NCBI RefSeq assembly: GCF_000411255.1
Contig: NZ_KE150412.1
Span: forward strand, 2,956,490-3,020,489
Origin: Paenibacillus sp. HGH0039
GTDB taxonomy: Bacteria > Bacillota > Bacilli > Paenibacillales > NBRC-103111
Reading direction: 5' to 3'
DNA: 64,000 nt
The notes under the pieces were generated by a model, which was given only the letters and a program-made list of their open reading frames with translations, was not told where the DNA came from and made no database searches. Positions 8,691 to 17,464 of this stretch are shown here, piece after piece (positions within the stretch are counted from its first letter, which is position 1; the number at the start of each line of letters is the position of its first letter). Position numbers and translations under genes: made by a program.

Positions 8691-8742
8691 TTTTCCGATT
8701 ACTTATGATAAGTTCAGCTTAACGGGTCTATCGGCGAAAAAT
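8691..8742 (+). repeat. dispersed element copy 3 (type B)
   Basis: TTTTCCGATTACTTATGATA followed by AGTTCAGCTTAACGGG and TCGGCGAAAAAT. Confidence 0.85.
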
Positions 8743-8758
8743 GATAGGCTGAGAAAAA

Positions 8759-8790
8759 AACCATTGGTGACATAAAAGTCGGCAATGGTT
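8759..8790 (-). terminator. terminator of the AAA+ operon
   Basis: AACCATTG (8759-8766) pairs with CAATGGTT (8783-8790). The run of A before it becomes a T-tract on the minus strand, just past the last operon gene. Confidence 0.75.
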
Positions 8791-8824
8791 GTAGTTCAGC
8801 GTACCTGTTCACTTGTCGATCAAA

Positions 8825-9454
8825 CTACTGTCCGGTTATCGTATAGACGTTAGAGGAGCCTACCGGCGCCGCATTGAAATAAGCGTTATTCTGAACGGCT
8901 CCGGGGAACTTAACCCCGTATGTAATCCCGCCTCCGCCATCCTTGACACCTGTAATTTCAACCACACTCGGAATCGGAATATCAAGGAACACCGGGTTAT
9001 GCATAATATTTATGTTCGCTTGAAGGATATTGCCGTCCACCTTCACTGTAACGACATCGCCGTCTTCCGCGGCGAAATCCCAGATCAGCATGCGGCTTGT
9101 CGTCGTATTTTTCTTCATCTCAATCTCGAAGTCCCTGGCCTCGAGTCCCGCCGAATCATCTGCCGCGGCTAGCTGGATACCCGCCTTCATCCCTTTACCG
9201 ATTCCATTCGACTGAACATCTTTTATACTGCCGGTTGAACCTTGGAAATACATGCCCATCCCAAACGTGATCAACGCCGTAATTCCGATCCAAAATCGGT
9301 GTTTATTGCTTATTTTTCCGTTAGATGATGACTTGCGATTGACGGATGACCCTGTAACTTCCAATGGAACATCATCATCTTCCCTTTGTCGAGGCTCATA
9401 TTGATTTGGAGCGTATGACTTCGGCTTTTGCTCGTTTTGTTCGTGATTTGCCAA
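8825..9454 (-). CDS. membrane-anchored protein of unknown function (AAA+ operon, gene 3)
   Basis: About 209 residues: a charged cytoplasmic N-terminus rich in Asn, Gln and Pro, one membrane helix (FWIGITALITFGMGMYF), then an extracytoplasmic beta-rich domain with many Asn and Gly residues. No family was recognised. A TTG at 9454 with AGGAG 7 nt upstream is the best start; the GTG at 9469 overlaps the previous stop. It is the last gene of the operon with the four-module AAA+ protein, so it may be an outward-facing partner or client of that ATPase. Confidence 0.7.
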   Translation of the reverse strand: MANHEQNEQKPKSYAPNQYEPRQREDDDVPLEVTGSSVNRKSSSNGKISNKHRFWIGITALITFGMGMYFQGSTGSIKDVQSNGIGKGMKAGIQLAAADDSAGLEARDFEIEMKKNTTTSRMLIWDFAAEDGDVVTVKVDGNILQANINIMHNPVFLDIPIPSVVEITGVKDGGGGITYGVKFPGAVQNNAYFNAAPVGSSNVYTITGQ

Positions 9455-9468
9455 TTTCCTTCTCCTCA

Positions 9469-9912
9469 CTATTCCATATATCGATTTGTCTGCCGATCAA
9501 TCGGATACTTCCAGTACAGCAGCGACATGCATAATCGGATAGCCACAATCGCAAGCAGCATAAGCGTAATGGCCCATCCTTTGGAATAAAGTCCTTCGTC
9601 AGCCCATTTGTTAAGAATCATGACTCCTATCGATAGAGTGAAACTGGTATAGATGAGCATTTGCAGGAAAGGAAGCAATATCGTTATTTTACGATAGGGG
9701 ATTCCTAAAAATTGACTTCTCATGGCCAAGTAAATAAAGAAAGCCAAAAGGCTTATTACGATCACACCGCCGCTTGCGACCGGAACCTCGTTAATCAGAA
9801 GATTCCTTATGTCACCGTATATCATGAAAGGCATAAAAAGCGTAACGATAATGACCCCGAGCATGAAGGAATGATAAAAAACAATGGCGAGCAGCCATTT
9901 TAGGACTTTCAT
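9469..9912 (-). CDS. small four-helix membrane protein (AAA+ operon, gene 2)
   Basis: 147 residues with about four membrane helices (LLAIVFYHSFMLGVIIVTLF, VIVISLLAFFIYLAM, ILLPFLQMLIYTSFTL, AITLMLLAIVAIRLCM). No known family was recognised. It begins 4 bp after the AAA+ stop and its end abuts the next gene, so all three are translated together. Confidence 0.75.
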   Translation of the reverse strand: MKVLKWLLAIVFYHSFMLGVIIVTLFMPFMIYGDIRNLLINEVPVASGGVIVISLLAFFIYLAMRSQFLGIPYRKITILLPFLQMLIYTSFTLSIGVMILNKWADEGLYSKGWAITLMLLAIVAIRLCMSLLYWKYPIDRQTNRYME

Positions 9913-9916
9913 TACA

Positions 9917-12900
9917 TCACCCCCGTCTTTCCTTGAAGTCTTCAGGCATCAAAGCGGATAATTCCTCGGCCGTGGCGTCGGCTTTCTTGCTCATACGCAA
10001 GGCATGGTCTCGAATCGCTTTCTCTACCAAATTTCGAACGAGCCGTCCATTGCCTGCGGTCCTATCTCCTTCATAGGTCTCCAAAATGGAGAGCAGCGTA
10101 GCTTCGGCCTCCCGGACGATCACATATCCTTGCGCCTTTACCAGCAAACGCGCAATTTGCAGCATTTCCTCGGCTGTATAATCGGGGAATGTAATCATAT
10201 TGGGAAACCTGGAGCGGAGTCCCGCATTGCGGTTCAAGAAGCGCTCCATATCTTCGTCGTAGCCGGCCAATATAACGATGAGTCTGTCCCGGTAATCGTC
10301 CATGGCTTTGACGAGCGTATCGATCGCTTCCTGTCCGAATTGATCCCCTTCCGCCAAGGCATAAGCCTCATCCACAAACAAGATCCCGCCAAGAGCGCGT
10401 TCGATAACCTCTTTCGTCTTGAGCGCGGTTTGCCCCACATAACCGGCAACCAGGCCGGACCGATCGGTTTCTACCAGCGTGTCGGCCTTAATCACGCCCA
10501 GTTCTTTAAATCGTTGGGCCAAAATACGGGCAATGGTCGTTTTGCCGGTTCCTGGGTTTCCTTTAAATACCATATGAAGAGCTTGGGCGGAAGCCTTGGG
10601 CAGCCCCATCTCTTGACGGCGCTTGGCCACCTCAATTTGAGCCGATAGGCTTTTCACAAATTCCTTAACAGAGGACAGACCGACAACCGCATCGAGCGCT
10701 CCAAGCGCATTCGCCCGCTTCCCCGCAAGGTCTACATGTGCCGACAGTCCAAAATCCTCCACAGTCAGCTCATTTAACTGATCCGCCGCAATATCGGGGT
10801 GATCGGCCAATCGCTCCGCTTGCTTGCGTATCGCCTCCTCCAGCGTATTGCGGACGAGTCGTCCGTTGCCTCCGTCCTTTCTGCCCGGGATTTGCTTCTC
10901 GTTAAAATAGGATTCGAGCAAACCTGACACATCCGGAGCTAAAGCAAAACCGCGCGCCTTCACCATAATAGAGGCGATTTGCTGCATTTCCTCTGCCGTG
11001 TAATCGGGGAATTCGATCTGCAGCGGGAAGCGCGAGGACAGACCCGGATTGACTTGAACAAACCGCTGCATATCCTCTGTGTATCCCGCCAAAATGACAA
11101 CCAGATTGTCTTTATGAAGCTCGATAAGACGAACCAGTGAATCGATCGCTTCCTTACCGAAGCCCCCGCCCTGCACGCCATCCTGCGCAAGCGCATAGGC
11201 TTCGTCGATGAAGAGCACGCCGCCAAGAGCAGATTCGACAACCAGCTTGGTCTTGTTGGCCGTCTGGCCGACATACTCCGCTACCAGATCGGATCGGTCC
11301 ACCTCAACGAGATGTCCTTTTTTCAAATAGCCCATGGACCGGAGCATCCCTGCCACCAGCCGCGCCATCGTCGTCTTGCCCGTGCCGGGATTGCCCGAAA
11401 AAATCATGTTGAGAGTCTGTCCGGTATCGACGTGAATCCCGGCTTCCTTCCGCCTTCGATCAACGATAAGCTGTTTCTCTAACGTTCGGACGAATAGTTT
11501 GACTTTCTCCAATCCGACAATTCCGGCGAGCTCATTCTCGATATTAAATGCTTCTTTCTCTCCGATCCCGAAGTCTGCCCCCGTCAATAATTGCAAGTCT
11601 GTATCTGAAGTTGCCCCTGACATCAGCCCTCTAAGCCGAGTCGCTTGCTTGCGGACAGCCTCCTCGAACAAATTGCGGACAAGCCGGCCGTTGCCGCTGT
11701 CATTGCGGCCAGGGATTTGCTTTTGATCAAACAGCTCGATCAAACCCTCATAAGCATCCGTTTCTATCCGGAAACCATTCTTGTTCGCCATCTGAATCAT
11801 AATGTCCAGCATATCTGCCGCTTTGTAATCCGGGAATTCCACGATGAAAGGAAATCTTGAACGCAAACCTGGATTCGATCGCAAAAAAGTCTCCATCTCC
11901 TGGGTATACCCTGCCAGCACAACAACCAGATGATCCCGATGATCCTCCATCGCCTTGACAATCGTGTCGATCGCTTCGATGCCGAACGTATCGTGATCGT
12001 GACGAGCGAGCGTATAGGCCTCGTCGATGAACAATACGCCTCCCAAGGCTTCATTGACTTGTGCCATCGTTTTGGGAGCGGTAGAGCCCACATATTGGCC
12101 TACAAGATCCTGTCTCGTCACTTCGATCAGTTGACCTTGCGGCAGCAATCCGAGCGCCTTCAGAATACGGCCGACTAAGCGGGCGACCGTCGTTTTGCCG
12201 GTTCCGGGATTCCCGGTGAACACCATGTGAAGCGACATCGCCACAGAGCCTTCGCCTTCCCTGGCCCTCAGCTTGTTAACCTGTACCGTCTCCATGAGCT
12301 CATAGACAAACTTTTTCACGGGTTCCAGACCCGTTAATGCATTTAATTCTTCCAGAACATCGTCAATCGACTCCTGACGAACGAAAGATAGTGCTTTGAT
12401 CGGAATTTCAAGAGAATTCGACTCCACAAAAAAAGAATCGTTCTTGAAACGGATACGCACACTCTCATTGCCACGAATCTCATTGCGGGCCCGTAGACCG
12501 GACAATACAACAGTAAGCTCCTTATCAATCCAATGCTGCACTGCCTCGCCGAACGTTTTGTTTGCTGCGGCTATATCGGCCAACGCCTCATACGTGGAAG
12601 GATGGACGGTAATCTCTGTTTGCATATCCCTTGACAGATCGTCTATCGCTTTCCCCAGCAAGATCCCGGCGATCTGCCGCATCGTCTCCTGCTCTAATGG
12701 TGAAGATATTGCCGCCGCAAGGATGGTTTGCAAGATAGAGGCAGGGAGATGCCTTGCCAGCACGGACGGAACTTGGCCATATTCGCTTTCTCTCTCTGCA
12801 TGTTCATCGATATAGAAGATGATGAAATAATCGGCGGCGCTTATGCGAACCCCTTCTTTGGTTCGGAAGCTGCCTTCCGCGGCGAGCTTAGCGACCAGGC

Positions 12901-13585
12901 CGATAATAGCCGGGTCAGCCCCTTTGACCCCCTGGAATAACACCGTGCCCTCGGAATGCCGGAAAGCCTCCGCCATATCACTAATAAAATTTCCTGATAG
13001 TTCATCCGCCTCATAACGCTGTAAATCAATTTCTGCAATATGTGGCCGGGAGGTTACCCGACGTGCATGCATCTCCCGAACCAGCCATTCCAAGGCTGTT
13101 TTTTTGCCCGTACCAGGAGCCCCGGCCAGTAAGATCACATTCCTTGGCTTATTACTCTGGCGCCCATTCATATATCCCTGCTTATATCCCGCAACCAAAT
13201 CGTCTACGAAGAACGCCTGTCCGATCACTTGACTATTTACGTTCTTTTCCACTTCTCGGAACAGTTGATCCAATTGCTTGGGAGATAAAGCACTCTGCGC
13301 ATCATTCCGGCCTTCTCCCTGCGACGTATATGCTGGGGTCTGAACAGGTCGGGAAGTCGGTGAAGAAATGTTCTGTCCCGCGGCGGCCTGCTCGGAATAG
13401 CTCGGACCTGCACTTCTGGCTCCCGATCCTGCATGATATTGTTGCGTCGGCTGCACTTGCCTCGTTGGAGCCGGAGGGTCTTCTTTTTTGGCGATAAATC
13501 CTTTTTCCCGAACCAATTCAACGAGTTGATACTCAGGAAAAAGAAATTTGAGCGCTTTCAACATACTGCTTCGGTTGATTCTCAT
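9917..13585 (-). CDS. giant AAA+ ATPase with four tandem modules (CbxX/SpoVK type)
   Basis: 1222 residues. After a Gln/Ser/Pro-rich linker (~40-105) comes a Clp-like AAA+ module with P-loop at ~155-163 (GAPGTGKKT), where Lys replaces the usual Ser/Thr after the Walker lysine. Three CbxX/CfqX modules follow, with P-loops GNPGTGKTT at ~458, ~731 and ~1009, each with Walker B (G-V/I-LF-I/V-DEAY), the LAGY block, NPGLRSRFP-like arginine finger and GNGRLVRN sensor. SpoVK and EccA-type proteins usually carry one or two modules, so this is large. It is cotranscribed with two membrane proteins. Likely a remodelling chaperone; client unknown. Confidence 0.88.
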   Translation of the reverse strand: MRINRSSMLKALKFLFPEYQLVELVREKGFIAKKEDPPAPTRQVQPTQQYHAGSGARSAGPSYSEQAAAGQNISSPTSRPVQTPAYTSQGEGRNDAQSALSPKQLDQLFREVEKNVNSQVIGQAFFVDDLVAGYKQGYMNGRQSNKPRNVILLAGAPGTGKKTALEWLVREMHARRVTSRPHIAEIDLQRYEADELSGNFISDMAEAFRHSEGTVLFQGVKGADPAIIGLVAKLAAEGSFRTKEGVRISAADYFIIFYIDEHAERESEYGQVPSVLARHLPASILQTILAAAISSPLEQETMRQIAGILLGKAIDDLSRDMQTEITVHPSTYEALADIAAANKTFGEAVQHWIDKELTVVLSGLRARNEIRGNESVRIRFKNDSFFVESNSLEIPIKALSFVRQESIDDVLEELNALTGLEPVKKFVYELMETVQVNKLRAREGEGSVAMSLHMVFTGNPGTGKTTVARLVGRILKALGLLPQGQLIEVTRQDLVGQYVGSTAPKTMAQVNEALGGVLFIDEAYTLARHDHDTFGIEAIDTIVKAMEDHRDHLVVVLAGYTQEMETFLRSNPGLRSRFPFIVEFPDYKAADMLDIMIQMANKNGFRIETDAYEGLIELFDQKQIPGRNDSGNGRLVRNLFEEAVRKQATRLRGLMSGATSDTDLQLLTGADFGIGEKEAFNIENELAGIVGLEKVKLFVRTLEKQLIVDRRRKEAGIHVDTGQTLNMIFSGNPGTGKTTMARLVAGMLRSMGYLKKGHLVEVDRSDLVAEYVGQTANKTKLVVESALGGVLFIDEAYALAQDGVQGGGFGKEAIDSLVRLIELHKDNLVVILAGYTEDMQRFVQVNPGLSSRFPLQIEFPDYTAEEMQQIASIMVKARGFALAPDVSGLLESYFNEKQIPGRKDGGNGRLVRNTLEEAIRKQAERLADHPDIAADQLNELTVEDFGLSAHVDLAGKRANALGALDAVVGLSSVKEFVKSLSAQIEVAKRRQEMGLPKASAQALHMVFKGNPGTGKTTIARILAQRFKELGVIKADTLVETDRSGLVAGYVGQTALKTKEVIERALGGILFVDEAYALAEGDQFGQEAIDTLVKAMDDYRDRLIVILAGYDEDMERFLNRNAGLRSRFPNMITFPDYTAEEMLQIARLLVKAQGYVIVREAEATLLSILETYEGDRTAGNGRLVRNLVEKAIRDHALRMSKKADATAEELSALMPEDFKERRG

Positions 13586-14008
13586 ATTTCCCGTTACCCC
13601 CTGCGACCTGCTGTTCTTTCTTTCTTTTTTTCCTATATTATACTATGGCTCCGTTACTTTTGCTTTCAAACTATGGAATGTGTATCCGCCTAAAAAATTA
13701 TCTAGGGCTAGCCCTCTTCGATACGGAATGCATATTTTTAGCATGGGGAACAGATAGGTCCTTGCAAATGCTGTTCATTACTGACAATAAAGATTCAATC
13801 AATCTCCTATAACCATGTATGGTGCATACGGAAAAAAATCCTCAATCCAGACTGCTTGATTAGAAGAAGGATACGGGGGATGAACTCAATAGACACTATA
13901 CAATTCAATCCAACTATTTTGTTGACAAAACACATAGGAATAATTTAAATTAAAACAAGGGTATCTTTTGTATTATATGTTAAATTATTACACCCGACTG
14001 GTTTAACC
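13586..14008. other. intergenic region between divergent genes
   Basis: No coding signal seen. A TTGACA lies at 13922-13927 in an AT-rich tract and may be part of the promoter of the 14091 gene. Upstream of the AAA+ gene no clear promoter could be assigned. Confidence 0.4.
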
Positions 14009-14060
14009 AGAGGCATGCTGATAAAAACCCGTTACCGTGGGTTAAAAGTATGCCTCTTTT
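14009..14060 (+). promoter_or_regulatory. nested leader hairpin ending in TTTT, possible attenuator
   Basis: An outer stem AGAGGCAT/ATGCCTCT encloses an inner AACCC/GGGTT stem and is followed by TTTT, 30 bp before the start of the secreted DUF1214-like gene. A CTGGTTTAACCAG palindrome overlaps its 5' side. It could be a terminator at the end of a leader RNA; I did not recognise a known riboswitch. Confidence 0.5.
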
Positions 14061-14090
14061 AGCTTTGTAAAAATTTATTTTGGAGGGAGC

Positions 14091-15476
14091 ATGTCAACTA
14101 CTATGAATAGGCATTTACAGAAAAAGCGGAACGTTTTCCGAAAGCTTCATAAGCGGTTGCTTAAACTGGGGCTATGCGCGCTGGTTTTCGTGTCCTTTAG
14201 CTCCGTAACGGTGCAGGGTGCTCAAGCGGCTGCATCGGTGCTGGCAACCGCGGATCAACAGGCGCTGGATGTATGGAGCATTCAGATCAATCAGAACAAC
14301 AATTACCCTTTGCTGAAGGCTCAAGCCAAGGCGGCGTACAAGCTCGCCTACGGCGGCTCATTGAGCACAGAAGCGGAGAGCCGTCTCGATAACGCAATCA
14401 ACGAGCTCGCGTTCAGCGCAATTCAGAAAGCGGTCAACAACGATCCGTATTTCCCTAAAGTATACTGGTTAAACACTCCACCACGCAGTTGGCTTGGTCT
14501 AAACGTGCCGGGAGGACGGTATTCTTATGATAACCCGGACAATATTTACCGTACCATCCCGATTGACGGCTCGTCGAAGTACATCATTCATGGGAAACGT
14601 ACTTTTCCGGGGCCGACCGATGTAACGTTCTCCCTGATCAGCAACCCCAATTCGCAACAGACCATCACCTTTCTGTCCGGCAAAGATCTGGTAGTGAATG
14701 CGGACGGGAGCTACGCCATCACCGTAGATAGCGATCCCGCTAACGGACGTGCCAACCATATACAGTCCACGAGCGCGGCCGTGCAGTTATTCGTCCGCAA
14801 TAACCTTGGCAATTGGAATACCGAAACGCCCGATGCGCTTACGGTAGAGCGGCTGCCCGACGGCAGCCAGCGTACGCCCAAGAGTCAGCTTGCCATTGCT
14901 GCCGAAGCTTGGGCGAATCTGCAGGAATCCATCGTCGATTATGGCTATGGTGCTTTGGGCATAAAGACTCACACCAATCCGGTGAATACACTCTCCAGTC
15001 CGAGCGTATCATCCACATTAGGCACGCTGGTCACGCAGGCCAGTTCGTTCGGCCACTTCAAACTGGCGGATGACGAAGCGCTGGTCGCAAGGGTAACAAC
15101 CGGGGGAGCAGGTTATGTAGTGTTTCCGGTTACAGATCCGTGGATGGTAACCGTAGACCCTATCCGTCATCAATCAAGTCTTAACAACGTTCAGGCAGCG
15201 CCGAATGCCAACGGCAGCTATACGTTTGTAGTATCGGTCAAAGACCCTGGCGTAGCCAACTGGATTGACCCTGTAGGGCTGCATGAGGGAACGATTATGG
15301 TTCGCTGGCAGAACCTGCCCGATAAACCGCCTGCAACAGGCGGGCCGTCCGTACAGACACAGGTCGTGAAGCTGGCTGACCTGAGCAGGGTTTTGCCGTC
15401 CGATACCCGCTACGTGACTTCGGAGCAGCGCAGCCGGCAGTTGGCCGACCGGGCAGCCGGTTACGCACTTCGCTGA
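14091..15476 (+). CDS. secreted DUF1214-like protein
   Basis: 461 residues. The basic N-terminus and hydrophobic stretch (LLKLGLCALVFVSFSSV) ending around AQAA form a signal peptide. The body has YWLNTPPRSWLGLNVPGGRY, DNIYRTIPIDGSSKYIIHGK, LTVERLPDGSQ and WIDPVGLHEGTIMVRWQ, which resemble the DUF1254/DUF1214 family. ATG 14091 is preceded by GGAGGGA. It is monocistronic and follows a possible leader hairpin. The last 16 bp overlap the convergent small gene. The biochemical role is unknown. Confidence 0.75.
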   Translation: MSTTMNRHLQKKRNVFRKLHKRLLKLGLCALVFVSFSSVTVQGAQAAASVLATADQQALDVWSIQINQNNNYPLLKAQAKAAYKLAYGGSLSTEAESRLDNAINELAFSAIQKAVNNDPYFPKVYWLNTPPRSWLGLNVPGGRYSYDNPDNIYRTIPIDGSSKYIIHGKRTFPGPTDVTFSLISNPNSQQTITFLSGKDLVVNADGSYAITVDSDPANGRANHIQSTSAAVQLFVRNNLGNWNTETPDALTVERLPDGSQRTPKSQLAIAAEAWANLQESIVDYGYGALGIKTHTNPVNTLSSPSVSSTLGTLVTQASSFGHFKLADDEALVARVTTGGAGYVVFPVTDPWMVTVDPIRHQSSLNNVQAAPNANGSYTFVVSVKDPGVANWIDPVGLHEGTIMVRWQNLPDKPPATGGPSVQTQVVKLADLSRVLPSDTRYVTSEQRSRQLADRAAGYALR

Positions 15477-15757
15477 CAAAGGTCTCGTTTTCCACCATTA
15501 TTTTGTGACTTTCGAAGTTCATCAATAAGACCACCACGCAGCGAACGTAAACTCTGAATTTCTTCGATGATTTCCCGCCGCCGTACTGCGGTCGTAATAG
15601 CTTTGCCATGTTCGGGGGCGAGCTTGCAATGGCGTCTTGCGACCGCCAGTAATTGAGCCGATGTCGCATCGTCAATGATCAGCCCGATCAGCGAACAACG
15701 ATTAGCGGATGCGGCTTCATTGATAGGCGATACGATTTTTTCAGTTATTGCGATCAT
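15461..15757 (-). CDS. small helical protein of unknown function
   Basis: 98 residues from ATG 15757, which has GGGAGG 8 nt upstream. The C-terminal half (RRREIIEEIQSLRSLRGGLI) is charged and likely coiled-coil or helical. No family was recognised. Its 3' end overlaps the end of the secreted protein gene by 16 bp. Confidence 0.5.
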   Translation of the reverse strand: MIAITEKIVSPINEAASANRCSLIGLIIDDATSAQLLAVARRHCKLAPEHGKAITTAVRRREIIEEIQSLRSLRGGLIDELRKSQNNGGKRDLCQRSA

Positions 15758-15781
15758 AAGTAAATTCCTCCCAGTCAACAA

Positions 15782-16260
15782 GTTTTGTTGATGTTAGCTT
15801 GGACTGGGAGATTTCGCAAGTCTTGTTTACAATGATTCATTTACCGAATTTGTTCTTTGAGCCAACCTGTCACATCTCATCTATTCTTTCAGCACCATCA
15901 ATATTAGGCATTCGACATGTGACGACTAGACAGGGAGTACAAACCTTCACAGGAATGACATTTGCTCTTATGACTAGGGCGGCTAAGACAAGCCACTCTT
16001 TTTTCGATCTACTTAAGACATCTTGTATCTCAAATTGTCAAATTTTAATGTCAATAATGTGCTACGTTAATTGAGAGGTGCTAAGAATATGAACTGATTC
16101 TCGTCCTTAACAATGATTAGGTTGAGTACGTACGATGTCCTTATATAATCCGACGCAGCCTATAAAACGCATTGGTATATACAAGGAGGCTGTCAATTCC
16201 TAAGATGTTTATCCAAATTAGTTACTTTTTTTATGTCATGGTTAGTTATAACAGTGAGGT
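15782..16260. other. non-coding stretch
   Basis: Short open frames here look random in composition. A GGAGG-like site at ~16186 is not followed by a convincing coding frame. Nothing else was identified. Confidence 0.35.
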
Positions 16261-16265
16261 ATGAT

Positions 16266-16295
16266 TTGACGAACAGAAAATTCGTTTGTTACAAT
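16266..16295 (+). promoter_or_regulatory. promoter of the catB-like transcript
   Basis: TTGACG (16266-16271), an 18-bp spacer and TACAAT (16290-16295). It predicts a transcript beginning ~20 bp before the leader peptide. Confidence 0.75.
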
Positions 16296-16317
16296 GTCCC
16301 CATCAAAAAGGAAAAGG

Positions 16318-16380
16318 ATGAGGACGATGGTTCGTCGTTTGAAACGGCTTAAGAATGTTGCTAGCGCATCAAGCTTCTAA
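16318..16380 (+). CDS. leader peptide of the acetyltransferase gene (20 codons)
   Basis: ATG at 16318 opens a 20-codon frame (MRTMVRRLKRLKNVASASSF) ending at TAA 16378-16380; an internal ATG at 16327 would give 17 residues. An AAGGA site lies 5 nt upstream of the first ATG. It is basic, and its last codons lie in the left arm of the hairpin at 16373-16410. This is the arrangement of leader peptides that stall ribosomes in the presence of an antibiotic, as in cat and erm genes. Peptide-antibiotic specificity is unknown. Confidence 0.7.
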   Translation: MRTMVRRLKRLKNVASASSF

Positions 16381-16410
16381 GTAAAAAAATGATCTATATT
16401 ACTTAGAAGC
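16373..16410 (+). promoter_or_regulatory. attenuator hairpin next to the catB-like ribosome binding site
   Basis: GCTTCTAAGTAA (16373-16384) and TTACTTAGAAGC (16399-16410) form a perfect 12-bp stem. The right arm abuts the GAGGGG site at 16411-16416. There is no T-tract, which favours control of translation rather than termination. A ribosome paused at the end of the leader would melt the left arm. Confidence 0.8.
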
Positions 16411-16421
16411 GAGGGGTAAGA

Positions 16422-17078
16422 ATGAAACAACATCGATTTAACCACTGGTCTGAAATTAAGTATCTAAAGGATATTGTTACCAACCCAATGATTGAAGTAG
16501 GGGAATATTCCTACTACTCTGGTTATTACGATAATCATGATTTTGAAGATGGGTGTGTTAGATACCTTTGGGGAGATGAAAAATCAAGAAAATTATTTAA
16601 CCCCATCGAGAACTATGGTTGGCTTTTAGATAAATTGATAATAGGAAATTACGTATGCATTGCAAGTGGTGTAATTATTTTAATGGGTGGAAATCACAAT
16701 CATCATCCTGAATGGATTACCGTGTATCCGTTTGTGGAGCAGATTGAAACCTCTTACGAACCAAAAGGAGATACGATCATCGAAAATGACTCCTGGATTG
16801 GCATGAATGCAATGATTATGCCCGGTGTGAAAATAGGTGAGGGTGCCATTGTTGCGGCAGGATCGGTTGTTGTAAAAGATGTCCCACCCTATACGATAGT
16901 AGGCGGCAACCCTGCCAAAGAGATAAAAAAACGGTTCTCAGACAAAGAAATCGAAAAGTTAAAGGAAATGCGTTGGTTCGATTGGGAACGTGAGAAAATT
17001 GAACAAGCCAGTCATATCTTCTCAAGTTCTTCTATTGATCAATTATATGACTTTTATCAAAGAGAAATAAAATCATAG
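16422..17078 (+). CDS. CatB/Vat-type xenobiotic O-acetyltransferase
   Basis: 218 residues with left-handed beta-helix hexapeptide repeats. VGEYSYYSGYYDNHDFEDG, DKLIIGNYVCIASGV, GGNHNHH (active-site His region), DSWIGMNAMIMPGVKIGEGA and YTIVGGNPAKEIKKRF align by eye with type B chloramphenicol and streptogramin A acetyltransferases, closer to CatB. Such enzymes inactivate the drug with acetyl-CoA. There is an extra ~12 residues before DKLIIG compared with CatB as I remember it. ATG 16422 follows GAGGGG. The leader peptide and hairpin upstream suggest drug-inducible expression. The substrate is not provable from sequence. Confidence 0.88.
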   Translation: MKQHRFNHWSEIKYLKDIVTNPMIEVGEYSYYSGYYDNHDFEDGCVRYLWGDEKSRKLFNPIENYGWLLDKLIIGNYVCIASGVIILMGGNHNHHPEWITVYPFVEQIETSYEPKGDTIIENDSWIGMNAMIMPGVKIGEGAIVAAGSVVVKDVPPYTIVGGNPAKEIKKRFSDKEIEKLKEMRWFDWEREKIEQASHIFSSSSIDQLYDFYQREIKS

Positions 17079-17090
17079 GGTAAAAGAAAA

Positions 17091-17111
17091 AGAGGGGCTA
17101 ATTGCCCCTCT
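17091..17111 (+). terminator. hairpin after the catB-like gene
   Basis: AGAGGGGC/GCCCCTCT stem 12 bp after the stop codon, without a T-run. Confidence 0.6.
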
Positions 17112-17379
17112 CAGATTGCAGACAAATTCCCTGGTTTCCATCGAAACCGAGGGAATTTGTTTGTTTTTTCAGCTAACAAGAGCAGAATTTTAGTAAGGGC
17201 AGACCTGCCACCACCCAGCCTCCAGAGCCAGGCGGGTAACTTTTTGAGGTTCATGCAAGCGAAAACGAGCATCGCCTGCATCGAAACTTTACGCAGTCCC
17301 CGCAAAGTCGTCCATCGCATGCCATGCTTTCTTTCATATCTGCGAATACGCGCTCAATCGTTTCTTTACGCCGGGCGTA
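17111..17379 (-). pseudogene. IS1182-like transposase, C-terminal remnant with frameshift
   Basis: Read on the minus strand the segment gives YARRKETIERVFADMKE and then, in another frame, KHGMRWTTLRGLRKVSMQ and LVFACMNLKKLPAWLW. These are the C-terminal blocks of IS1182-family DDE transposases. A single base is missing near 17328-17334. The rest of the gene is absent; on its 5' side it abuts an AraC fragment. Confidence 0.8.
17122..17168 (+). terminator. second hairpin with T-tract
   Basis: ACAAATTCCC pairs with GGGAATTTGT around an inner GGTTTC/GAAACC stem, then TTGTTTTTT. It overlaps the end of the transposase remnant and could also be an old IS end. Confidence 0.7.
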
Positions 17380-17464
17380 GCTTCTTGGCTTGATTAATCC
17401 GTACTTCATTCAAGTACTGGAGCGATACTTGACCCGTAGCCTCTTTGAACAGACGGGTTTTAAG
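17380..17464 (-). pseudogene. AraC-family regulator C-terminal scrap
   Basis: About 28 codons reading FKEATGQVSLQYLNEVRINQ then AKKL, the second helix-turn-helix of an AraC regulator. It is joined directly to the transposase remnant and to a truncated copy of the dispersed element. Confidence 0.65.

Noticed and set aside
10004-10648. 214-codon ORF antisense to the AAA+ gene
   Set aside because: Shadow of a strongly biased coding frame.
15799-16074. 91-codon plus-strand ORF
   Set aside because: Amino-acid composition looks random and there is no convincing ribosome site or motif.
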